A stretch of DNA of 64,000 bases from JANXAZ01 sp964504655 (GTDB lineage Bacteria > Pseudomonadota > Alphaproteobacteria > Geminicoccales > Geminicoccaceae): assembly GCA_964504655.1 (NCBI GenBank), contig CAZDFD010000007.1, positions 1-64,000 of the forward strand, given 5' to 3'. The notes under the pieces were generated by a model. That model did no database searches. It was not told the origin of the DNA and saw only the letters and a list, made by a program, of their open reading frames with translations. The translations under genes were made by a program, and so were the position numbers. Of this stretch, positions 36,076 to 45,036 are shown piece by piece (position 1 is the first letter of the stretch; each line of letters opens with the position of its first letter).

Positions 36076-36879
36076 TCACGGCGGCCTCGCGCCGTCGAAT
36101 TCATCATCGGAGCCCGCGCGGCCCACCTCGACGCGGCCGCCCCTAGCCTCGGGATCGCCGGGGCGCTCGCTTCCCGAATTCCCGAGCCGCCCGAGACCGT
36201 GGCACGCGGGAGGAGGCCGCTCGTGACCCTCCATCCGCGGNNNNNNNNNNNNNNNNNNNNNNNNNNNNNNNNNNNNNNNNNNNNNNNNNNNNNNNNNNNN
36301 NNNNNNNNNNNNNNNNNNNNNNNNNNNNNNNNNNNNNNNNCACGCGGGAGGAGGCCGCTCGTGACCCTCCATCCGCGGGCCTGTCTCGACTCGCGAGCCG
36401 TCGTAGCGGCGGAGCTCGCCTGCAGCCGACGCCCTCGGTCCGCCCCCGAGGCAGCGCCACTGCAAGCGACCCGGGTCCTCGCCGGGCATCACGATCGATG
36501 GTGGTACGACCTCGAAGCCGAAGCGCCTGTAGTAGTCGCGATCGCCCACCAGGAACACGAGGTCCCAGCCCAGATCGGCCGCGCGAGCCAGGCTCTCGAA
36601 CACGAGCGCGCGTCCGATGCCCACGGCGCGACGGGTCGGATCCGTCGCGACCGGCCCCAAGAGCAGGGCAGGCTCGTGATCGAGCCGAACCGGCCAGTAG
36701 CGGATCGTCCCGACGAGCCGACCGGCCTCCTCGGCCACGAGGCAGAGCTCGCTCACGCGTGGTATGTGTCCTCGATAACGGTACGAGATCTTGGCGTGCC
36801 GGTCGGGACCGAACGCCGCGTCGAGGAGGGTCTCGACGGAGGCCCCGTCGTCGGGCCGTTCGTTCCGGATCAGGAGCAT
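36076..36879 (-). CDS. GNAT-family N-acetyltransferase, interrupted by the scaffold gap
   Basis: A predicted acetyl-CoA-dependent N-acetyltransferase. It begins MLLIRNERPDDGASVETLLDAAF and has LGPVATDPTRRAVGIGRALV, whose R-x-x-x-G-I-G-x-A part is the acetyl-CoA loop. DLVFLVGDRDYYRRFGFEVV resembles YhbS-type proteins. The 100 N plus a duplicated 38 bases interrupt the last third, totalling 138 nt or 46 codons, so the frame is kept either way. If the gap is an artefact the protein has 221 residues. The tail after the gap is Gly/Arg-rich without a domain. Acceptor unknown. Confidence 0.8.
   Translation of the reverse strand: MLLIRNERPDDGASVETLLDAAFGPDRHAKISYRYRGHIPRVSELCLVAEEAGRLVGTIRYWPVRLDHEPALLLGPVATDPTRRAVGIGRALVFESLARAADLGWDLVFLVGDRDYYRRFGFEVVPPSIVMPGEDPGRLQWRCLGGGPRASAAGELRRYDGSRVETGPRMEGHERPPPAXXXXXXXXXXXXXXXXXXXXXXXXXXXXXXXXXXPRMEGHERPPPACHGLGRLGNSGSERPGDPEARGGRVEVGRAGSDDEFDGARPP
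36203..36378. repeat. Scaffold gap (100 N) with identical 38-bp flanks
   Basis: Bases 36203-36240 and 36341-36378 are identical (both start CACGCGGGAGGAGGCC and end CATCCGCGG), directly flanking the N run at 36241-36340. This pattern is expected when two contigs that overlap by 38 bases were joined with a default spacer. Removing one copy and the N run joins the two sides without disturbing the acetyltransferase frame. Confidence 0.9.
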
Positions 36880-37067
36880 GGGTGCCGTGCCGCGAAGCAG
36901 GAGGGCGGATCGACCGCCGCTCTGGCCGAGCTCCGCGAGACGAAGGCGCTCGGCTCAGGGCGTCGGCCACGCAGTCGGGTGTCGACCCCGTCGTCGATCC
37001 CGCGCGTAGCCTGCCGATTCCTGCAGCCCGAGCATGACCCGTGCCCCTACCAGCGGACGGGCGCCTG

Positions 37068-37628
37068 TCAAGACGAGAGGCTCGTGTCGGCCGACCGGTC
37101 CGTGGCGGGGTTGAACACGGTCACCAGTGGCCCGGAGCGACCCGCGAGCTCGAGGCTTCGTCGGAGCACCCACTGAACGGTGGGGAAGGCGAGGTCGGCC
37201 CAGGGGATGTCGGTCCATTCGACCAACCGCACTTCGAGGCTCTCCGCGCCGGCCGCGATGTCCGGATCGAGCAGCTTGGCCCGATAGAGAAGCTGAACCT
37301 GTTCCACGCGAGGTACGCTGTAGACGGCGAGGAGGCCGTCGATCGCGATGCGGGCCCCGGCCTCCTCCCGGGCCTCCCGGAGCGCGCCCTCCTCGGCCGT
37401 CTCGCCCAATTCCAGGAACCCCGCCGGGATCGTCCAGAAGCCGGCACGCGGCTCGATGGCGCGACGGCAGAGCAGCAGCCTGTCGAGCCAGGTGCAGACG
37501 GCACCGACCACGATCTTGGGGTTGCGGTAGTGCACGATGCCGCAAGCCCCGCAGACGTGGCGGTCCCGGTCGTCTCCAGGGGGGCGCTGGACCTCGAGCG
37601 TGCCGCCGCAGGCGCTGCAGTACCGCAT
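37068..37628 (-). CDS. Nudix hydrolase with N-terminal zinc ribbon
   Basis: A 186-residue Nudix enzyme. A zinc ribbon (CSACGG ... CGACG, about 4-33) precedes the Nudix box GFLELGETAEEGALREAREEAG. This layout is like NudC-related and ADP-ribose/NADH pyrophosphatases, but the NudC-specific SQPWPFPxS motif is absent, so the substrate is open. ATG 37628 has AGGTG upstream; GTG 37637, which directly follows the DUF1192 stop, is an alternative. It is probably co-transcribed with the DUF1192 gene. Confidence 0.85.
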   Translation of the reverse strand: MRYCSACGGTLEVQRPPGDDRDRHVCGACGIVHYRNPKIVVGAVCTWLDRLLLCRRAIEPRAGFWTIPAGFLELGETAEEGALREAREEAGARIAIDGLLAVYSVPRVEQVQLLYRAKLLDPDIAAGAESLEVRLVEWTDIPWADLAFPTVQWVLRRSLELAGRSGPLVTVFNPATDRSADTSLSS

Positions 37629-37637
37629 CGGGCTCAC

Positions 37638-37838
37638 CTACTCTCGCCGATCGGGGCGTGCAGCGAAGAGGGCCTCTGCTGCGCTTCGGATCGATTCCCT
37701 GCGTGAGAGCTCGGCCTCGACGCGGCCGATCTCGCTCCGGAGCGCTTCTCGGTACTCGGCGAGATCGGTCACCGACAGCCCCTCGAGTGGCCGCGGCAGT
37801 GCCGGGACCTGCTTGGGGCGAGACTGCTCCTCCTCCAC
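37638..37838 (-). CDS. DUF1192 family small protein
   Basis: A 66-residue protein of a family confined mostly to alphaproteobacteria. The diagnostic stretch is LEGLSVTDLAEYREALRSEI, followed by a short coiled coil and SIRSAAEALFA at the end. I choose GTG 37838 because GGGGAGG lies 5 nt upstream and the length then fits the family; an ATG at 37868 would add a Cys-containing stretch. Function unknown. Its stop abuts the Nudix gene. Confidence 0.8.
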   Translation of the reverse strand: MEEEQSRPKQVPALPRPLEGLSVTDLAEYREALRSEIGRVEAELSRRESIRSAAEALFAARPDRRE

Positions 37839-37965
37839 GCCGTCCTCCCCAGACCGGCAGATCACCATCAGGCAGGCGAGCGGAATCAAGCCGAAAGCCT
37901 CTGGACTTGACAAGCCCGCGACCGCCTTGGCACCTCGCTGCTGACAGGAACGGAGTCGTGGCGCC

Positions 37966-38448
37966 GTGAGCGAGCGGGCGATTCGCTACTTTCCCGTATC
38001 CTGGGAGCAGCTGCACCGCGACGCCAAGGCTCTTGCCTGGCGCTTGGCCGACCTCGGCCCGTTCGAGCGGATCATCGCGGTGACACGCGGCGGGTTGGTG
38101 CCAGCGCACATCATCGCCCGGGAGCTCGACATTCGCGTCATCGACACGATCTGCGTGAGCTCCTACGACGAGACCTCGCAGCGCGAAGCCGTCGTTCTCA
38201 AGTCCGTTGCCGGTAACGGGCGCAACTGTCTGATCGTGGACGATCTGGTCGACACCGGCGCCACCGGGCGGATCGTCCGGGAGATGCTGCCCGAGGCGCA
38301 CTTCGCGACGGTCTACGCGAAGCCTGCCGGAAGGCCGATCGTCGACACGTTCATCACGGAGGTGAGCCAGGACACCTGGATCCTGTTTCCGTGGGATACC
38401 GAGCCTCGCTACGCTCAGCCGATCGCCAAGGCCCGGAACGATCGCTGA
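37966..38448 (+). CDS. gpt: Xanthine-guanine phosphoribosyltransferase
   Basis: Purine salvage enzyme that joins guanine, xanthine or hypoxanthine to PRPP (160 residues). It follows the E. coli Gpt pattern closely: IIAVTRGGLVPAHIIARELDIR, DTICVSSYDETSQRE, the PRPP loop LIVDDLVDTGATGRIVREM, and AKPAGRPIVDTF with VSQDTWILFPWD at the base-binding end. Start is GTG 37966 with AGGAACGGAG upstream. Confidence 0.95.
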   Translation: MSERAIRYFPVSWEQLHRDAKALAWRLADLGPFERIIAVTRGGLVPAHIIARELDIRVIDTICVSSYDETSQREAVVLKSVAGNGRNCLIVDDLVDTGATGRIVREMLPEAHFATVYAKPAGRPIVDTFITEVSQDTWILFPWDTEPRYAQPIAKARNDR

Positions 38449-38449
38449 G

Positions 38450-38463
38450 CCCGCCGAGGCGGG
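38450..38463. terminator. Small hairpin between convergent gpt and L,D-transpeptidase genes
   Basis: CCCGC (38450-38454) and GCGGG (38459-38463) pair around CGAG just after the gpt stop. It is short and lacks a T-run; a bidirectional terminator is possible but weakly supported. Confidence 0.3.
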
Positions 38464-38474
38464 ACGACCATGCC

Positions 38475-40070
38475 TCAGTCGAACGCCACCGACGGCGATG
38501 TTGCGGCCAAGCGCTCGGGCGTCGCCGAGTTGGTCGGATCGTCGTCGCGTTTGGGCCTGATGCTGCGCTTGCCGGAGAAGACGGTACGCTCGGCGCGATC
38601 GTGGGCGTACAGGTCGGGCAGGAGTCGCAGGCGGCCCTCCGCATCCAAGTCCGCGGTCCGGTAGTCGAGGAAGACCGGTACCGGATCGACCAGCTCGATT
38701 CGACGCGTGCGTCGGGTCGCGAAGGCCTGCTCCAGACGCGCGGCATCCCATCCCTGCTCGGCCAGGAGGGCCAGGGCGAGCTCCGCGGGCCTCTCCACGC
38801 GCACGCAGCCATGGCTCAGCGCCTGGTCCGCCCTGCCGAACAGACCGCGCTGAGCCGTGTCGTGGAGGTAGACGGCGTGGTGGTTGGGGAAGACGAACTT
38901 GAACCGCCCGAGCGCGTTCTCCGGTCCCGGACGCTGGACGAGCTGCGTCCGCCCGCTCTCGGTCGTCCTCCAGACGAACCCGGCCCGCTCCAGATAGCCC
39001 GGCTCCCGCGCCGCGCGCTCGACCACTTCCTTCACGATGCTGGGCGGCACGTACCAGGACGGGTCGAGCTCGACGTGGCGGATCACGTCGTCGAACACCG
39101 GGGTCGGCGTCTTGTCGTCGCCCACGATGACGCGTGAGCGAAGCACGACCGAACCGTTCTCGACGAGCTTGAGCTCGAAGGCCGGGATGTTGACCTCGAC
39201 GTACCGCCGCAATTCGGAGCGAGACTGCCGAACCTCGCCGCGCGCGATGTTGAGACGAAGCCGAGCGAGCTGCTGACCGATCGGCTCGTTGAGCGCCGCG
39301 AGCGTCCTGGAGCCGACAACGCCGTCGGCTGCGAGCGCGTGCCGTTCCTGAAAGCGCCGGACCGCCTGCTTCAGGGCGCTCTCGGGAGCCGCCATTCCGA
39401 GGTATTTGGCGGAGAGATCGTACGACTGGATCAGCCGCAGCGTGAGCTGGGGGCCGTCGGCGACCAGCTTGCGGCGCTGGACGGGCTCGCCACCCCCGAA
39501 CTCGCCACCCTCGGGGTCGGGAGCCTCGAGCGCTGCCGGTTCGGTCCAGGACTCGAGCCGCGCTCCGACCGGCCGCCAACCCCCCATGGCCTCGATGATC
39601 GCGAGCTCGAGCGCCGCCAGCGCGAGCTCACCACCTCCGGTCGCCTGCTCGAGGACCGACATGGCGCGGCCGACGAGCCGCGCGTCGACCGGCTCCAACG
39701 TACCGCGCCGGCGAGCGAGATAGCCGAGCCAAGCGCGACTGAGCAGGCGATCGGCGCGTCCCGCCGCCGCGGGATCCTGGGTGACGAACCCCTGCTTCAG
39801 GCCGAACACATCTGTTCCGGACTTGGGATCGAGACGCTGCTCGCGCTCCAAAAGGGCGAGAGCGGTGCTACGCCGCGCCTCGGCACGCTCGGAGCCGGAC
39901 CAGATGGTCGTCTGCTCCTGGGGATAGAGCGCGCGGAGCCCCGGCTCGGTCGCGGGGATGGAGGTCGCCTGTGGCCGGGAGGTCCCCTCGCGCCCGGTGC
40001 GTGCCTGCGCAGCCGAAGCCGCCAACACGGCGGCCAGCAGGGCGAGGCAGGCGAGCGCTGGTCTCGGCAC
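38475..40070 (-). CDS. Murein L,D-transpeptidase (YcbB/LdtD-like)
   Basis: A periplasmic enzyme that makes 3-3 peptide cross-links in peptidoglycan (531 residues). A signal peptide (LACLALLAAVLAASAAQA) is followed by a helical region with a peptidoglycan-binding-like part (ALKQAVRRFQERHALAADGVVGSRTLAALN). The YkuD domain then has NHHAVYLHDT and the catalytic SHGCVRVE, whose Cys is the nucleophile. Length and domain order match YcbB. The C-terminal tail after about 490 is charged. Confidence 0.92.
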   Translation of the reverse strand: MPRPALACLALLAAVLAASAAQARTGREGTSRPQATSIPATEPGLRALYPQEQTTIWSGSERAEARRSTALALLEREQRLDPKSGTDVFGLKQGFVTQDPAAAGRADRLLSRAWLGYLARRRGTLEPVDARLVGRAMSVLEQATGGGELALAALELAIIEAMGGWRPVGARLESWTEPAALEAPDPEGGEFGGGEPVQRRKLVADGPQLTLRLIQSYDLSAKYLGMAAPESALKQAVRRFQERHALAADGVVGSRTLAALNEPIGQQLARLRLNIARGEVRQSRSELRRYVEVNIPAFELKLVENGSVVLRSRVIVGDDKTPTPVFDDVIRHVELDPSWYVPPSIVKEVVERAAREPGYLERAGFVWRTTESGRTQLVQRPGPENALGRFKFVFPNHHAVYLHDTAQRGLFGRADQALSHGCVRVERPAELALALLAEQGWDAARLEQAFATRRTRRIELVDPVPVFLDYRTADLDAEGRLRLLPDLYAHDRAERTVFSGKRSIRPKRDDDPTNSATPERLAATSPSVAFD

Positions 40071-40217
40071 CGTCGACGACTCCGGCGAATTCGCCCCGGC
40101 GAGTTAGAGTAGGCTCGGCGCGTCGCCAAGTGCACAATGGCCTCGGTCCTACCCCGGGGCGAACCCGGCGGTCCGCGGAGCCGAAGCAGCCGTCCAACGA
40201 GCGCCGGCTGGCCCGGA

Positions 40218-40838
40218 TCAGGTCACGGGAAGCATGACGTGAGTTCGATAGGCGGCTCGGGCCTGCAGCCGGTCGAACCAAGCCTCGAGATGAGGCTGCT
40301 CGGGGCGGTCGATCGGAAGGTTGCGATAGCGCCACCACGCACAACCGACCGGCACGTCCCCCATCGTCAGCCTCGACCCGGCGACGAACGGCCGGTCCGC
40401 CAGATGGTGATCGAGCACGGCCCAGATCGGGCCAAGGCGCATGGCCGATGCGCGAACCGCGTCCATGTCGCGGCGGTCGGGCGGCGTACGGATCGTTTGC
40501 CAGAACACGACCGTCATGTCGGGCATGAGGGTCGTCAGCATCCAGTCCATCCAGCGATCGGCGTGCGAGCGCCCTTCCGGGTCCACCGGCCACAGCCCTC
40601 CGGCACCGTATTTGGCGGCCAGATAGCGCACGCAGCTGTTCGATTCCCAGACGACGGTCTCCCCGTCGCGAATGGTCGGAATCTTTCGATTCGGGTTCAT
40701 CTGCCCGTACTCGACGGTATCGAGTCCACCGAAGGCTCCACCCGCATCGATCCGTTGGAACTCGAGGCCGAGCTCTCCCACGGTCCACATGACCTTCTGG
40801 ACGTTGATCGAGTTCGTCCGACCCCAGATCTCGAGCAT
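40218..40838 (-). CDS. Glutathione S-transferase family protein
   Basis: A 206-residue cytosolic GST of the type that starts LEIWGRTNSINVQKVMWTVGELGLEF, with the Ser in RTNSINV as probable catalytic residue. NPNRKIPTIRDGETVVWESNSCVRYLA is the glutathione-binding region and SRLTMGDVPVGCAWWRY the C-terminal signature. ATG 40838 has GGAG 8 nt upstream; a start at 40901 would run into the SDR gene. Probably co-transcribed with the SDR gene 43 nt upstream. Substrate unknown. Confidence 0.88.
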   Translation of the reverse strand: MLEIWGRTNSINVQKVMWTVGELGLEFQRIDAGGAFGGLDTVEYGQMNPNRKIPTIRDGETVVWESNSCVRYLAAKYGAGGLWPVDPEGRSHADRWMDWMLTTLMPDMTVVFWQTIRTPPDRRDMDAVRASAMRLGPIWAVLDHHLADRPFVAGSRLTMGDVPVGCAWWRYRNLPIDRPEQPHLEAWFDRLQARAAYRTHVMLPVT

Positions 40839-40881
40839 GCGCAATCTCCAACGGGCAACGTCCTCGTGGTCGAGCCCGCGC

Positions 40882-41637
40882 TCAGATGCAGCGTCCTCCA
40901 TCGACCTCGAGGGCGACGCCGGTCAGGAACTCGGCATCGTCCGATGCCAGGAACAGCGCGGCACGCGCCACGTCGAGGGGCGTCGAAAGGCGGCCGAGCG
41001 GGACCGAGGCGCGGAACCTCTCGCGCAGCTCGGGCGTGTCACCGCCCATGAACGACGGCAGGAGCGGCGTCTCGCCTGCAACCGGGCAGAGGCAGTTGAC
41101 CCGGATCTTGTGCGGCGCCAGTTCGATCGCGAGCGCCTTGGTCGCGGTGATCGCGGCGCCCTTGGAAGCATTGTACCAGACGAGGCCCGGGCGCGGTCGG
41201 ATGCCGGCCGTCGACGCGGTGGTCAGGATGACGCCGCCGCCCTGCGCCCGCATGGCTGGCACGGCGTGCTTGGCGGCCCAGAACAGCGCCTTGACGTTGA
41301 CCGCCATGACCCGGTCGAAATCGGCCTCGGCGACCTCCGTGCAGGGCTGATTGACGTGGGTCACGCCGGCGTTGTTGACCAGGATGTCGAGCCGGCCGAA
41401 GCGCTCGATCGCCGTCTCGATCATCCGCTTGGTGTCGTGGTCGCGGCTCACGTCGCAGGCCACCGCCACGGCGCTGCGGCGTCCGGTCACGAGCACTCCG
41501 GCGACCCGCTCGGCAGCCCGCCCGTCGATGTCGGCGATGACCACCGCGGCTCCCTCGGCGGCAAAGAGCGAAGCGATCCCCTCGCCGAACCCTTGCCCGG
41601 CGCCCGTGACGATCGCCACCTTGCCCTGCAGGCGCAT
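40882..41637 (-). CDS. Short-chain dehydrogenase/reductase (SDR family)
   Basis: A 251-residue classical SDR. The nucleotide-binding motif is TGAGQGFGEGIA; IADIDG places Asp after the second strand, favouring NAD. NNAG, the catalytic Ser in TTASTAG, and Tyr/Lys in YNASKGA complete the active site. VDGGRCI closes the protein as usual. The alcohol or ketone substrate cannot be assigned. AGGAAG precedes ATG 41637. Confidence 0.9.
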   Translation of the reverse strand: MRLQGKVAIVTGAGQGFGEGIASLFAAEGAAVVIADIDGRAAERVAGVLVTGRRSAVAVACDVSRDHDTKRMIETAIERFGRLDILVNNAGVTHVNQPCTEVAEADFDRVMAVNVKALFWAAKHAVPAMRAQGGGVILTTASTAGIRPRPGLVWYNASKGAAITATKALAIELAPHKIRVNCLCPVAGETPLLPSFMGGDTPELRERFRASVPLGRLSTPLDVARAALFLASDDAEFLTGVALEVDGGRCI

Positions 41638-41758
41638 CGCTTCCTCCCCCTGCTTCCTCGACGATCAAGCCCTTCGGATGGCGCCGGTCAAGCGCTGCAG
41701 GGGCGGTTCGGGGGCGCCGTCCGGCGGACCGTTCGCAGCTTGGCCGACCTCCCGACCT

Positions 41759-42817
41759 TCAACCAGGGATCAGGCAGATCCCATGCGTGGCGAAGGTCGC
41801 GCTGGCCGCCGAACCGGGCGCCAGGGGGCGGTCGACCCCGGGATCGACCACGAACAGGTCGCCCGCCTCACTCGCGAGCTCGTACTCGATGTGGGAGCCC
41901 AGATAGGTCGCCTTGTCGACGGTGACCGGGAGGGCCGAAGGCCGCGCCGCGACCTCGAGACGCACCGCGTGCGGGCGGATCGCGAGCGTGCCCGGGCCGG
42001 GGGCGAGCCCGCGGCTCGGCAGGTCGAGACGGATCGGGCCGAGCCGCACGGTGGCCCGGCCGGCATGAATGCTCTCGATCTCGACCGGCACGAGGTTGGC
42101 CTCGCCGATGAAATCGGCGACGAACCGCGAGGCCGGCTCGTCGTAGAGCTGACGGGGAGTCCCCAGCTGCGCGATCACCGCCTGGTTCATCACGATGATC
42201 AGGTCGGAGACGGCGAGCGCTTCGGCCTGATCGTGGGTGACGTACACGGCGGTCATCGCGAGCTTCTGCTGGAGGTCGCGGATCTCCTCGCGCACCCGGC
42301 GCCTGAGCTTGGCGTCGAGGTTGGAGAGCGGCTCGTCGAACAGCAGGACCTCGGGCTCCAGGATGATCGCACGGGCCACCGCGACCCGCTGCTGCTGCCC
42401 CCCCGACAGCTCGGCAGGCAGCCGATTTCCCAGGCCCTTCAGGCCGACGAGCTCCAGGACGGCCGCCACACGCTCCCGCACCTCGGTCTTCGGCCGGCCC
42501 GAGACGGTAAGACCGTAACCCACGTTCTCGGCCACGGTCATGTGCGGGAAGAGCGCATAGGACTGGAACACCATAGCGACGTCGCGGGCCGTGGCCGGCA
42601 GCCGGGTGACGTCGCGCTCGCCGATCAGGATGCGGCCGGCGGTCGGGTGCTCGAGGCCGGCGATCATCCGCAGGGTCGTGGTCTTGCCGCAGCCGGACGG
42701 GCCGAGCAGGGTCACGAGCTCGCCCGCGGGGATCACGAAGCTGACGTCGCGCACCGCCACGACGCCGCCATAGTGCTTGCTCACGCCTTCGAAGCGGACG
42801 GCCGAGGGCCGTCTCAT
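41759..42817 (-). CDS. ABC transporter ATPase, iron(III)/spermidine-type
   Basis: Cytoplasmic ATPase (352 residues) for the permease and binding protein encoded just upstream. Walker A is GPSGCGKTT, signature LSGGQQQRVAVARAI, Walker B LLFDEPLSNLD, with HDQAEA behind it. The C-terminal third (about 240-350) is a TOBE domain, as in FbpC, PotA and phosphonate-type ATPases. It overlaps the permease gene by 4 nt. Confidence 0.9.
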   Translation of the reverse strand: MRRPSAVRFEGVSKHYGGVVAVRDVSFVIPAGELVTLLGPSGCGKTTTLRMIAGLEHPTAGRILIGERDVTRLPATARDVAMVFQSYALFPHMTVAENVGYGLTVSGRPKTEVRERVAAVLELVGLKGLGNRLPAELSGGQQQRVAVARAIILEPEVLLFDEPLSNLDAKLRRRVREEIRDLQQKLAMTAVYVTHDQAEALAVSDLIIVMNQAVIAQLGTPRQLYDEPASRFVADFIGEANLVPVEIESIHAGRATVRLGPIRLDLPSRGLAPGPGTLAIRPHAVRLEVAARPSALPVTVDKATYLGSHIEYELASEAGDLFVVDPGVDRPLAPGSAASATFATHGICLIPG

Positions 42818-45027
42818 GCCGGCGCCCCGGCCACGTCCAGAGCCGGCGCCGCCCGCCGCCCCAGCCGCCGCTCACCGACCAGCCATTGAAAGAGCAGGAT
42901 AGCGAGGAGCATGACCAGGATCAGCACGCAGCTATAGGCCACCGCGAGGCCGTAGTCACCGTTCTCGACGCGGCCCAGGATGTAGGTCGTGGCCATCTCG
43001 TACCGGGCGGACACCAGAAAGACCACGGCGCTGATGGCGGTCATCGCGCGCACGAAGCTGTAGACCAGCGCCGCCAGGAGGGCCGGCCGCAACAGCGGCA
43101 GGAGGATCCGTCGCACCGTGGCGGCGTTCGACGCGCGCAGCGTGAGCGAGGCCTCGTCGAGCGAGCGGTCGAGCTGCGCCATGGCGGCGATCCCCGCCCG
43201 CACGCCCACCGGCATGTTGCGGAAGACGAAGGCCACGACGAGGACGAGGCCGGTACCGGTGATCTCGATCGGCGGCACGTTGAAGGCCAGGATGTAGGCA
43301 ATGCCGATCACCGTGCCGGGGATGGCGAAGGAGAGCATCGTCGCGAACTCGAAGCTCCGCTTGAAGGCGAACTGCTGGCGGACGAGGAGCCAGCCGGTGA
43401 GCAGTCCGATGGCAGCGGTGGGCAGCGCCGCGATCGCCGCGATCGCGAGCGTGGTGCCGAAGCTGTTCCAGGCCGCTCCGGCCCAGACCAAGCCGTGCTC
43501 GCCGCGGACCACCGCGAAGGCGCGCCAGAGATGTTCGAGGGTGGGGGTGTAATCGCGTCCCCAGAACCTGACGAAGCCGCCGACCATGATCAGCCCGTAG
43601 AGGGCGAGCGTGAGGAGCGTCCAGGGAACGGCCACCGCGTAGCAGAGGCGCTCCAGCCCGCGGGTGAGCGGCATCGGCAGGCCGCCCTCACCCTTGCCGG
43701 TCACCGTGGCGTAACTGCGCCGACCGAGCCACACCTGCTGCACCCAGAAGGCCAGGAGGGTGAACGACAGCAGGACGATGGCGAGCACGGCGGCGCGCCC
43801 GGCGTCGTGCTGCGCGCCCACCATGGCGAAGAAGATCTCGGTCGAGAGCACGTCGAAATTGCCGGACAGCACGAGCGGATTGCCGAAGTCGGCGAGGCTC
43901 TCGATGAAGCCCAAGAGGAAGGCATTGGCGAGGCCGGGTCGCATCAGCGGCAGCGACACCGTGCTGAAGGTCGTCCAGCGATCGGCGCGAAGGGTCTGCG
44001 CCGCCTCCTCGAGCGACGGGCTCACTCCCTCGACCACGCCGACGAGCACGAGGAAGGCGATGGGCGTGAAGGCCAGGGTCTGGGCGAACCAGATGCCAGG
44101 GAGGCCATAGATCCAGCGGCCCGGCTCGACACCGAGAAGTCCGGCCACGAGCTGTGTCACCGTGCCGTTCCGCCCGAACAGCAGGATGATCGCGAGCCCG
44201 ATGACGAACGGGGGAGTGATGATCGGCAACAGCGTGAGCTGGCGCAGGACGCGCTTGTGCCGGAAGTCGGTGCGCACGACCAGGAGCGCGAAGGCCAGGC
44301 CCAGGAGCGTGGTCGAAAGGCCCACGAGCACCGCCAGGAACGCCGAATTCCAGGCGACCCCGCAGCGATGGTCCGACCACAGGCAGGCGAGATCCCAGAT
44401 CCGTCCGTCGCCGAGCTTGGTGATGAAGAGCCAGGGGTCGACTGCACCGGCGTTGTCGCGGAACGCGCTCGTGAGCACGGTCGTGACGGGGAAGAACACG
44501 AACAGGCCCACCAGCGCGACCACCAGGGCGATCGAGGCAGCGACGAACGAATCACCCTTGACCGCGCCGCGCAACGCGCAGCCATGGGCGAGCAGGAAGA
44601 GAAGGCTGGCGGCGACGAGGGCCCCACCGGCGCCGAGCCCGAACTGGCGTGCCCGATCGGGCAGGAGCGGCGCCGCCCACGCCAGCGACACTCCCTTGTG
44701 CGTGATCGCGAGCCCCTGAGCCGCGAGCCAGACGAGACCGAGTCCGCCCGCTGCGATCAGGACCGCCCCACGACGGTCCCTCGGGCCGACCTGGTGGAGC
44801 GCCAGAAGGGGCGCGAGGAGAGTACCCACGAGCGGCCAGAGCCACGGCCTGCCGTGCCAGATCGCCTGGAACAGCCCCGGTGCCGCGTCACGATCGAGTG
44901 CCCACCCGGTACCCAGCCAGCCGGCCGCCAGCAGGCCATCCTCCAGCGCGTACCACGGGAGGACCGCGAACCCGACCCACCCGACGACCAGCCAGCCTGC
45001 GAGCGTCCGGTCGATGGCCCCCGCCAA
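42814..45027 (-). CDS. ABC transporter permease, fused two-domain FbpB type
   Basis: A 737-residue permease with two complete binding-protein-dependent transport domains (about 165-440 and 510-720), as in FbpB. Coupling loops are SPSLEEAAQTLRADRWTTFS and DRSLDEASLTLRASNAATVR. The first 165 residues form four extra hydrophobic segments not needed for transport in shorter relatives. Start is TTG 45027 behind GAGGCGAG, 9 nt after the binding-protein gene. Both domains belong to one transporter for probably ferric iron or a similar small solute. Confidence 0.88.
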   Translation of the reverse strand: MAGAIDRTLAGWLVVGWVGFAVLPWYALEDGLLAAGWLGTGWALDRDAAPGLFQAIWHGRPWLWPLVGTLLAPLLALHQVGPRDRRGAVLIAAGGLGLVWLAAQGLAITHKGVSLAWAAPLLPDRARQFGLGAGGALVAASLLFLLAHGCALRGAVKGDSFVAASIALVVALVGLFVFFPVTTVLTSAFRDNAGAVDPWLFITKLGDGRIWDLACLWSDHRCGVAWNSAFLAVLVGLSTTLLGLAFALLVVRTDFRHKRVLRQLTLLPIITPPFVIGLAIILLFGRNGTVTQLVAGLLGVEPGRWIYGLPGIWFAQTLAFTPIAFLVLVGVVEGVSPSLEEAAQTLRADRWTTFSTVSLPLMRPGLANAFLLGFIESLADFGNPLVLSGNFDVLSTEIFFAMVGAQHDAGRAAVLAIVLLSFTLLAFWVQQVWLGRRSYATVTGKGEGGLPMPLTRGLERLCYAVAVPWTLLTLALYGLIMVGGFVRFWGRDYTPTLEHLWRAFAVVRGEHGLVWAGAAWNSFGTTLAIAAIAALPTAAIGLLTGWLLVRQQFAFKRSFEFATMLSFAIPGTVIGIAYILAFNVPPIEITGTGLVLVVAFVFRNMPVGVRAGIAAMAQLDRSLDEASLTLRASNAATVRRILLPLLRPALLAALVYSFVRAMTAISAVVFLVSARYEMATTYILGRVENGDYGLAVAYSCVLILVMLLAILLFQWLVGERRLGRRAAPALDVAGAPA

Positions 45028-45036
45028 TCGCTCGCC

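Noticed and set aside
37942..37952. TGACAGGAACG upstream of gpt, identical to the first 11 nt of the phage operator
   Set aside because: There is only one half-site with no second arm, and it overlaps the AGGAACGGAG ribosome-binding region of gpt. Chance is the simpler reading.
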